Below, one piece after another: positions 26,757-34,070 of a stretch of DNA of 64,000 nt (positions are counted from its first letter, which is position 1; every line of letters begins with the position of its first letter). Both the position numbers and the translations under genes were made by a program. This DNA comes from CAVTTH01 sp963737545 (lineage in GTDB: Bacteria; Verrucomicrobiota; Verrucomicrobiia; Chthoniobacterales; UBA10450), in contig CAVTTH010000003.1 in assembly GCA_963737545.1 (NCBI GenBank), positions 1,240,001 through 1,304,000 of the forward strand, given 5' to 3'. The notes under the pieces are model-generated. The model made no database searches and was not told the origin of the DNA. It saw nothing but the letters and a program-made list of their open reading frames with translations.

Positions 26757-28800
26757 ATGCCGACGAAAGCTACTGCTGTGAACGGATTCTTCGACGAGCT
26801 GAAGCGCCGGAAAGTCTACCGCGTGGCTGTGGCATACATCATCGCCGCGGGCGGTATCATCCAGCTGGCATCGGCGGTCTTCCCGGCGTGGGAATTGCCG
26901 AGCTGGACCCTGCGGCTCACCGTTATGCTGCTGCTCGTCGGTTTTCCCATCGCCCTGGTGCTGGCGTGGGCGTTTGACGTAACGCCGGAAGGCATTCGTG
27001 CGACGCCGGCGCTGGTGCCGGCCAACCAACCCGGGGCCGCGAAAGGTCATCGGCGGCGGAACATTTTTCTGCTCGTCGCGCTCGGTTTCGTCATCTCCGG
27101 AGCAGCCGGTTTTTTCCTCTTGCCACGCGCAGACGCCAGGCGCCTGGATAAATCGATCGCGGTTCTCCCATTCGAAAATTTTAGTGATGACAAGGAGAAC
27201 GCCTATTTTGCCGACGGCATTCAAGACGATGTCCTGACGACTTTGTCCAAGATCGGCGATCTCAAAGTGATCTCGCGCACGTCGGTGATGCAATACCGGG
27301 GGCGCGCGAACAACGTGCGAGAAATAGGAAAAGCTCTCGGAGTAGGCGCCGTGCTGGAGGGCAGCGTCCGCCGCTCGGGCAATCGCGTGCGAGTGAATGT
27401 GCAATTGATCAATGCGACCAACGACGAGCATATCTGGGCCGAGGATTACGATCGCGAGTTAACCGACGTTTTTGCCATCCAGAGTGATCTCGCGGACAAG
27501 ATCGCGACGGCCCTTCGGGCGAAGCTTTCACCGACTGAGCAGGCCATGATGGCGCATCGACCGACCGAAAACGGCGAGGCGTATCTGGCATTTGTCCAGG
27601 CACACAATCTCCATGCCAACATGGAGGACCTGTCGAAGCTGAAACAGAGCGAGCAGCTTTACGAGCGCGCGATTCAGCTCGACCCGAATTTTGCGCTCGC
27701 GTTTGCGCGATACTCGCAATTGGAAAGCTGGATCGTGCACAGTTTCGACCCCACGCCTGCGCGACGGGAAAAGGCGCGGACTTTGGCCGAACGCTCATTG
27801 CAGTTGCAGCCGGACCTGCCCGAAGGTCATCTCGCCCTTGGATTTGCTCAGTACCTATGGCGATCAAGATTTTGACGGCGCGGCGAAGGAATTTGAAGTC
27901 GCCAGGCACGGTTTACCTAACGAGGCCGAAGCCTATCTGGCGATAGGGGCGATTCAGCGGCGCCAGGGCAAGTGGAGCGAATCCACCGCCAATCTGGAAA
28001 AAGCAGCGAGCTTGAATCCGAACGACGCCTGGCCACTCCAGAATCTGTTCTTCAATTACCAGATGAATCGGAACTATGATGCGGCCGCGCGGACGATCGA
28101 CCGGGCGCTTAAGATCGATCCAAAGGCGTTCGCGCTTTGGGAATTGAAAGCAAAGCTCGCGATCGAGCAAAAGGGAGACTTTAGTATTGCGGAGAAGGGT
28201 TTAGAGACGCTGGGAGCCTTGCCGCCGGAAGCGAACAAGGACAGCAAGTTGGCAATTGCCCGTGCGAGCATTCTTATTCTGCAGCGCAAGTATGCCGATG
28301 GGGTGCGCGCGGCTGAGGCAATTAGTGATGATGCGATCCAGAACTACCCCGGCGCATGCACGTCGAAGTACCAATTGATCGGCGCAGCGCGAAAGGCGCT
28401 AAACGATGAAGCGGGTGCGCGCACGGCATTCTTGAAAGCGAAGGAATTCGCGGAGACGCAACTCAAACAAGATCCGCAGAACGCGAGTCGTCACGTTGAA
28501 CTCGCGGAGGCCTTGGCATCGCTGGGAGAGAAAGAGGCGGCTCTGGCGGAAGCGGCACGCGCTACGGAGTTGCTGCCTGAAAGTAAGGATGCGTTCGAGG
28601 GGCCCAGCATCACGGAAGCGGTCGCGGCTGTTCATTGCCTTGTCGGCGACGCCGACCGCGCGATCGAGTTGCTCGATGGTCTGCTCTCGCGACCGAGCAC
28701 AACCTCGGTTTCGCTCCTCAAGCTCAATCCTATTTGGGATCCGATTCGCAATGATCCACGCTTCCAGGATCTGATTGCCAAACACGGCGGAGCGTCTTAG
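26757..28800 (+). CDS. TolB-like/TPR membrane protein (paralogue 2), frameshifted
   Basis: Paralogue of the gene at 23222: FFDELKRRKVYRVAVAYI, membrane helices, TolB-like domain (DKSIAVLPFENFSDDKENAY) and a TPR array. ATG 26757 is used; a GTG 21 bases on would match the shorter N-terminus of the paralogue. The first frame ends after ALGFAQY; one extra base near 27854-27856 separates it from the continuing YGDQDFDGAAKEFEVARHG in another frame, where TPRs resume to the stop at 28800. Corrected length is 680 aa. Likely a membrane-anchored scaffold; no catalytic motif seen. With paralogue 1 it flanks the LanKC-like locus. Confidence 0.75.
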
Positions 28801-28870
28801 CCGTAGTATTCGATCCCGTTGAAGCTTGCGTGAACGTTCTCCTCAGGGAAATCACAATGGTGTACCGCCG

Positions 28871-29641
28871 ATGAGGATTCGCAATCTCGCGTTCGCGCTG
28901 CTCGTCGGCTGCACGTTTCAGGCGAAGGCCGCATGGACGATGGTTTCTTCGGCGGATCTTTCGCCGAAAGCGACAGCGTGCCGTCATTTGCAAATAGACA
29001 TGCGCGAAACGGAAAGCGGAAATCGTGTGACATTGAATGTCGCCCTTTGCGATTTCAGAAAAGCGACCTTGCGAATAATCGATCAGCCCGCAGAGCCGCG
29101 CGCTGATCTCGCAGAAGTGATGCAGCGAGGGAAATACTTCGTCGGAGTGAACGGCGGTTACTTCGATCCAAATTACGCGCCGGTCGGATTGCTGGTGAGC
29201 GACGGGCGCGTCATCGCGCCGTTGCGGAAGGCGCGCCTGCTTTCCGGAATCCTGAGTGTCGCGAACGGGAAGGTGCGTTTGCAGCGGGTGGCTGAATTTT
29301 CGCGCAAGTCGAAGGTCACCGAAGCCGTCCAAGCCGGACCGTTTCTCATCGATCAAGCTCGCGCGGTGCCGGGGTTGGACAACTCGCGTTCGGCCCGCCG
29401 AACTTTCGTCGGGGTAGGAGCGTCAAACCAAATCGCACTCGGATTTTGCTCTCGCGTTTCGTTGGCGCAACTGGCGGAGATCCTGGGCGAACCGGGGGTG
29501 GCCGGCGCCTTAAAGATCCAGCGCGCTCTTAATCTGGATGGCGGATCCTCCAGCGCGTTTTGGTTCGCCGGCGACAGCAGACCATTTTCGATTTCCGAAC
29601 AGAAAACCGTCCGCGATTTTGTGGCGATCATGCCGAAGTAG
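28871..29641 (+). CDS. Phosphodiester glycosidase (NAGPA-like) family protein
   Basis: 256 aa from ATG 28871, with a signal peptide (RNLAFALLVGCTFQAKAA). The NAGPA fold is marked by FVGVNGGYFDPNYAPVGLLV near residue 90, ARRTFVGV and the terminal LNLDGGSSSAFW. The mammalian relative removes GlcNAc from the mannose-6-phosphate cover; bacterial ones are exported and may act on cell-wall or exopolysaccharide phosphodiesters. Substrate unknown. The stop is followed within 20 bases by a family A repeat. Confidence 0.82.
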   Translation: MRIRNLAFALLVGCTFQAKAAWTMVSSADLSPKATACRHLQIDMRETESGNRVTLNVALCDFRKATLRIIDQPAEPRADLAEVMQRGKYFVGVNGGYFDPNYAPVGLLVSDGRVIAPLRKARLLSGILSVANGKVRLQRVAEFSRKSKVTEAVQAGPFLIDQARAVPGLDNSRSARRTFVGVGASNQIALGFCSRVSLAQLAEILGEPGVAGALKIQRALNLDGGSSSAFWFAGDSRPFSISEQKTVRDFVAIMPK

Positions 29642-29656
29642 CAGTTACGAGCAGCG

Positions 29657-29771
29657 GTCATCCTGAGCTGCGCAGACAGCGAAGGACCTCACGATTGGAA
29701 TCTGGAACACACAAATTCATTAAGGATGCTCTTCCAGCTTGTGCGAGGTCCTTCGCTTCGCTCAGGATGAC
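29657..29771. repeat. Dispersed palindromic repeat, family A
   Basis: Arms GTCATCCTGAGCTGCGCAG at the left and CTTCGCTCAGGATGAC at the right, about 115 bases overall. It occupies nearly the whole spacer; the ATG of the next gene is only seven bases beyond. Confidence 0.85.
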
Positions 29772-29777
29772 AGTGGC

Positions 29778-30539
29778 ATGCGCACTTTCGGTGGATTCAT
29801 TAGCAATGGTTCATTGATTTACGGCGAAGTCCGCGGCGATCAGGTTCACGTTCTGAAAAAGCCATTCTGGCTTGGATTGGAATTCGACGGCGCCATTTTG
29901 GCTTTGGGCGATTTGCAGATCGATCTCCCGGTCGCGCCGGGCAAGCTCATCGCGGTCGGCCTCAATTACTCCGAGCACATCGAGGAAATGCAACGCACCG
30001 AACTCGGTACGCCATTAATTTGGTTGAAGGCGCCGACGTCGCTTCTCCCACACGAAGGAACGATCGAGATTGCATTTCCCGAGCATCAGACTGACTTCGA
30101 AACCGAACTTGCGGTCGTCATCGGAAGCAAAGCGAAGAACGTCACCAGGGAGCGCGGACTTGATTGCGTGTTTGGTTACACGATCGGCGAGGACATCAGT
30201 GATCGCGATTTGCAAAAATCGGAAAAGCAATTTGCACGGTGCAAATCGTTCGACACTTACACTCCGCTTGGCCCGTTCGTTTACACAGATGTTGATGTGA
30301 CAGACCTGCCGATCACGCTGCGCCAAAACGGTGAAGTCAAACAGCAAGCGCGCACCAGCCAGATGATTTATTCGGTTGCGGAAATCGTCTCGTTCGCGAG
30401 CCAGGCGATGACTTTGTTGCCCGGCGATGTGATTCTGACCGGAACGCCCGCAGGGGTCGGTCCGATTCGAGCCGGAGATAAATTGGAAGCAAGGATCGGC
30501 GATTGGCCGCCGCTAAGAAACGGCGTCGCAATCAGCTAA
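29778..30539 (+). CDS. Fumarylacetoacetate hydrolase family protein
   Basis: 253 aa from ATG 29778, which is seven bases after a family A repeat; the frame extends into the repeat but those codons are repeat-derived. Motifs: LIAVGLNYSEHIEEM, the metal-binding FETELAVVIG, YTIGEDISDRDLQ, CKSFDTYTPLGPF and GDVILTGTPAGVGP. The family cleaves or decarboxylates 2-oxo acids (fumarylpyruvate, oxaloacetate, acylpyruvates) using Mg2+. Exact substrate is undetermined. No aromatic-degradation genes lie nearby, so an oxaloacetate decarboxylase or acylpyruvase role is as likely as any. Confidence 0.88.
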   Translation: MRTFGGFISNGSLIYGEVRGDQVHVLKKPFWLGLEFDGAILALGDLQIDLPVAPGKLIAVGLNYSEHIEEMQRTELGTPLIWLKAPTSLLPHEGTIEIAFPEHQTDFETELAVVIGSKAKNVTRERGLDCVFGYTIGEDISDRDLQKSEKQFARCKSFDTYTPLGPFVYTDVDVTDLPITLRQNGEVKQQARTSQMIYSVAEIVSFASQAMTLLPGDVILTGTPAGVGPIRAGDKLEARIGDWPPLRNGVAIS

Positions 30540-30769
30540 TTTTGGAGAAGTCAATCCTGGACTCGCATAAATTTTTGACGAACGGCATTTTGATAAGCTT
30601 GCCTTGCATCCCTCGAACCAGGATAATTCGAAACAATGTGAGAGCGAAAGGTCGCCTGTGCATCTCGATCGAATGCTTCTTAAGTTTTTCCTCGACTCGC
30701 AACAAGCTGCCTTGGCATAAATAAAAAGAACTATCACCGAATCGAGCTGGTCTCTAACCATCCTTAAAT
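30540..30769. other. Intergenic spacer, no gene seen
   Basis: About 230 bases, AT-richer than its surroundings, before the first ExbB operon. The part nearest ATG 30770 (ATAAAAAGAACTATC and CTTAAAT) could hold a promoter but no clear -35/-10 pair was found. Confidence 0.3.
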
Positions 30770-31778
30770 ATGAAAATCCCGCTAACAGTCTGCTTATTCT
30801 CTTTCACGCTCGCACTTGCCAGCCTGGCCCAGCCGCAACCGGCAACAACTCCGGCCACATCGCCGGCCATGCCGCCACCGACTGATGCGGCGAGCCCGGC
30901 GTTGGGTCTGAGTCCAGCAGCGGGCGCTCCAAGTATTGCGCCCTTGGGATCGCCAGTGCCCGCGCTTGCCCCAGGAACCTCGCCTGCACTCGCTCCGGGG
31001 ATGTCGCCAGCCGCCGCTGCGGCCGCTCCTTCGGCTGCGGCTAGTGCGCCCGAAGCGCCGGCAGCCTCACCCGCGCCTGCGCCCGCGCCGAAAGGTGGCG
31101 TTTTTGATTCGAACTTCCTGCTCGACAATTTCCACAAGGGCGGCCCGATCATGTGGCCGATCCTGATCGTCTCCATCGTTGCCCTTACCGTCGTTCTCGA
31201 GCGCACGTTCTGGTGGCTCGGGCGCTGGATGCGCCGCGATCCCAAGCGGATCGAGAAAGTCTTTACCGCGATCGAGGTCGGCGATGTGGCGGAAGCTTCA
31301 CGCCTGTCCCGCGACTCGCGCGATCCGGTTCTCCGCATGATGTGGAACGGTTTGAATCATCAGCACGCGTCGCTGCAAGGGGCCTTGCAAGTCGCTGCCG
31401 GTATCGAGATTAAGCGGGCCGGTCGGTTCCTCGTCGTGATGGACACGCTTGGTTACTCTGGCGCCGTTACTCGGTCTCTTGGGCACAATCACGGGTTTGA
31501 TGAAATCCTTTAGCTTCCTCGGGAACGAAGAATTGGCCGTCCAGGCGGTCACTGGCGGTATCGCAGAAGCGCTCATCGCGACCGCTTGCGGTCTTGGTAT
31601 CGCTATTTTCTCTTTGGTTCCGTTTAACTTTTTCACTTCCCGTGTGTCTAACTTAGAGTTCGAACTGCAGACGGCGGCGACGAATTTGGAGGTGATGTTG
31701 GAAGCTCAAAGCATGTCGCGTAAGGAAATAGAGATCGCGGGGGTAACCCCCGCATCCGGGAAAGGCTCGTCGATCTAA
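30770..31778 (+). CDS. ExbB/TolQ/MotA-family proton channel with Pro/Ala-rich N-terminus, frameshifted
   Basis: Inner-membrane channel that couples proton flow to TonB. After a signal-like start comes about 80 residues rich in Pro and Ala, then the first helix (MWPILIVSIVALTVVLER) and the cytoplasmic loop. Near 31450-31453 one extra G shifts the frame: MDTL is followed, in the other frame, by the highly conserved VTLAPLLGLLGTITGLMKSF and the last helix IATACGLGIAIFSLVPFNF. Corrected length 335 aa. First gene of an exbB-exbD-tonB-exbD cluster. Confidence 0.87.
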
Positions 31779-31796
31779 CGATCTAAAGACGTCTTA

Positions 31797-32231
31797 ATGA
31801 ACATCTCCTCACCCATCCCGCACAAGAAAGCGCGGATCGAGATCATCCCGCTGATCGACATCATGTTCTTCCTGCTCGCCAGCTTCATGATGGTGAGCTT
31901 GAGCCAGGTCCACCTGAAGGGGATCAAAGTGAGTCTGCCCAGCGGCCAGTCCGGTCAGACGCAGGACAAACAAAACTATGTCAGTATTTCGGTCGACAAG
32001 GATGGCTACGTCTATTTCGACAAGGAAAAAATTCCCCTCGAGGAGGTTTATACCCGCCTGGTCAAGATTCGAGCGGAAAATGGCGATGCGAAGATTTTTG
32101 TTCGCGGTGATCGAGAGGCGTTGCACATCAATGTGACGCGCGTGTTGAATCAGATTCGTTCTTCCGGCTTCGACAAGATCTCGTTCGAGATCAAAAGCGA
32201 GGCGGGGAAGAACGTAGCGCAACCGCGTTAG
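31797..32231 (+). CDS. ExbD/TolR-family protein
   Basis: 144 aa with a short cytoplasmic start (PIPHKKARIEIIPLIDIMFF), one membrane helix carrying the conserved Asp (PLIDIMFFLLASFMMVS) that takes part in proton transfer, and a periplasmic domain. It lies 18 bases after exbB and is about half identical to the second ExbD at 32914; the first 40 residues are almost the same, so they are recent duplicates around tonB. Confidence 0.9.
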   Translation: MNISSPIPHKKARIEIIPLIDIMFFLLASFMMVSLSQVHLKGIKVSLPSGQSGQTQDKQNYVSISVDKDGYVYFDKEKIPLEEVYTRLVKIRAENGDAKIFVRGDREALHINVTRVLNQIRSSGFDKISFEIKSEAGKNVAQPR

Positions 32232-32240
32232 TTAACCGTT

Positions 32241-32876
32241 ATGGCCGGCCCGCTCTTATATCGACCTTCGCCGAAATGGCATGTCTGGGCCGCTTTAGGC
32301 GGCGCGGTCTTCATCCATTTTGCCGTCACGGTGATTGCCGGTATTCATCATGAAGAGCCGCCGATGGATCTTTCTGGCATTCCAGATGCGGTTGTCGTTG
32401 CGACGTTTGAGCAGGCGCCGCCTGAGCCCGAGCCCACGCCTCCCCCCGAAGAACCGGATGTGCCACCTCCGCCGCCTCCTCCTACTACTGAGCCGGAGTT
32501 CAAGGAAGAACAACCAACCCCTCCGCCGCAAAAGCCGAAAAATCCAAAACCAGTCGAACCGATCGCCAGGCCCAAACCGGTCGGCGTTGCCGGGCCGCTC
32601 TCCATGTCCTCCGCAAAAGCGCTGGCCATCTTTGGACCGCGTCCGCAATATCCCTACGAGGCCCGGAGGTCAAAAGTGACTGGCAGCGGCGTCTGCGTCA
32701 TAACAGTGGATCCAGGGAGCGGTGCCGCCACTGACGCAACGATGGCCCAGAGCACCGGCAGCCCCGTCCTCGATAATGCCTGCGTGACCACTTTTCGCAG
32801 ATGGCGCTTCAAACCCGGCACGGTTTCGAGAGTGAAAGTGCCCATAACCTTTACCTTGAGCGGGGCCTCGTTCTAA
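32241..32876 (+). CDS. TonB family energy transducer
   Basis: 211 aa. One N-terminal helix (AALGGAVFIHFAVTVIAGIH), a Pro/Glu/Lys-rich spanner of about 70 residues (PEPEPTPPPEEPDVPPPPPP) and a C-terminal TonB domain (RPQYPYEARRSKVTGSGVCV ... FRRWRFKPGT). It transmits proton-motive force to outer-membrane receptors. Located between two exbD copies; no TonB-dependent receptor is in the window. Confidence 0.88.
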   Translation: MAGPLLYRPSPKWHVWAALGGAVFIHFAVTVIAGIHHEEPPMDLSGIPDAVVVATFEQAPPEPEPTPPPEEPDVPPPPPPPTTEPEFKEEQPTPPPQKPKNPKPVEPIARPKPVGVAGPLSMSSAKALAIFGPRPQYPYEARRSKVTGSGVCVITVDPGSGAATDATMAQSTGSPVLDNACVTTFRRWRFKPGTVSRVKVPITFTLSGASF

Positions 32877-32913
32877 TGCGCTCCTTCGTCCCGGCCAGGA
32901 ACTCGATGATCAT

Positions 32914-33336
32914 ATGAAAATGCGATCGCCAATTCCGCACAAGAAAGCGCGGATCGAGATTATCCCTCTCATCGATATCATGTTCTTTTTGCTCGCCAGT
33001 TTCATGATGGTGAGCCTGAGCCAGGTCCACATGAAGGGGATCAAGGTCAATCTGCCAACGCAGAGCGTCCCGCAGGCGGTTCCGCCGCCTAAGGACTACG
33101 TCTCCATTCGGGTGACCGAGTCGGGGGAGACTTATTTCGACAATGTCCTTGTTCTCGATGGCGAGGTTCTTCCGAGGCTGATGCAGCTTCAAAGGGCGAA
33201 TCCCGGCGTCAAAGTTTCTATCAGCGCCGATGGCCAGGCTTTGCACGGCGATGTGATCACGCTTCTCGATCGCGTTCGGCTGGCCCAGATCAACAAGATC
33301 GGTTACCAGATCAAAGCTGCCGCGCCGCATCCGTAA
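32914..33336 (+). CDS. ExbD/TolR-family protein (second copy)
   Basis: 140 aa. The start and membrane segment (IPHKKARIEIIPLIDIMFFL) are nearly identical to the protein at 31797, while the periplasmic half is diverged (VPQAVPPPKDYVSIRVTESG). Two different ExbD partners may form a heteromer with the single ExbB, as in some Pseudomonas and Xanthomonas systems. It ends the first TonB operon. Confidence 0.9.
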   Translation: MKMRSPIPHKKARIEIIPLIDIMFFLLASFMMVSLSQVHMKGIKVNLPTQSVPQAVPPPKDYVSIRVTESGETYFDNVLVLDGEVLPRLMQLQRANPGVKVSISADGQALHGDVITLLDRVRLAQINKIGYQIKAAAPHP

Positions 33337-33365
33337 GCGTCGGTTGGGCGGTTCGCGGGTGCTCG

Positions 33366-33968
33366 CTATCGCAGTTCGCGATCCGCGAGATATTCCGACA
33401 ATTTGGCCGCGGCTCGAGCCCGATGGCTGATTCGATTTTTCACAGCTGCGGACATCTCGGAAAATGTTTGTTCAGATCCGTCGGGCAAAAAAATTGGATC
33501 GTAACCGAATCCCGCTGTTCCGCGCGGATAACGCACGATCGTTCCTTCCGTAACTCCTTCAAAAATGCTGAGGAGGTTTCCATTCCGGCTGAGCGCGACG
33601 ACGCAGCGGAAACGAGCCGTAAGTCCGGTGTCGCCGACTTGGATGCGCCCAATCTCATCGAGCAATTTTTGCCGATTCGCTTCATCGCCTGCCCGGGCCC
33701 CGGCATAACGCGCCGAAAAAATTCCAGGCGCTCCGAGCAAAGCATCAACCTCCAGCCCCGAATCATCCGCCAGCACCAGATCAGGAAAGTATTTTGACGC
33801 GTTTCGAGCTTTGATGATCGCGTTCTGTTCGAATGTTTTTCCCGTCTCCTCCGCCTCGGGCACATGCGGCGAGCCGGCCAGGTCGCTAACCGCGTATTGG
33901 CTTCCAAGGATCTGCGCGAATTCGCGTGTCTTATTCGGATTGCGCGTTGCGATGATTAAACGATGCAC
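33366..33968 (-). CDS. rdgB: XTP/dITP diphosphatase (RdgB/HAM1)
   Basis: Hydrolyses dITP, XTP and ITP to monophosphates, keeping deaminated purines out of DNA. 200 aa. Motifs: IATRNPNKTREFAQIL at the start, LVLADDSGLEVDALLGAPGI and SARYAG, then GFGYDPIFLPDG and the terminal ISHRARA. Convergent with the ExbD gene and divergent from leuS. Confidence 0.96.
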   Translation of the reverse strand: MHRLIIATRNPNKTREFAQILGSQYAVSDLAGSPHVPEAEETGKTFEQNAIIKARNASKYFPDLVLADDSGLEVDALLGAPGIFSARYAGARAGDEANRQKLLDEIGRIQVGDTGLTARFRCVVALSRNGNLLSIFEGVTEGTIVRYPRGTAGFGYDPIFLPDGSEQTFSEMSAAVKNRISHRARAAAKLSEYLADRELR

Positions 33969-34070
33969 GTTTGACAGAACTTAGGGGATTGACTGGATTG
34001 TTTTCCGAGCGGCTTCTTTGACAGCAGGAATAATCCTGCGAATCCAATTGAGCGCATACCTGCCTACTTT

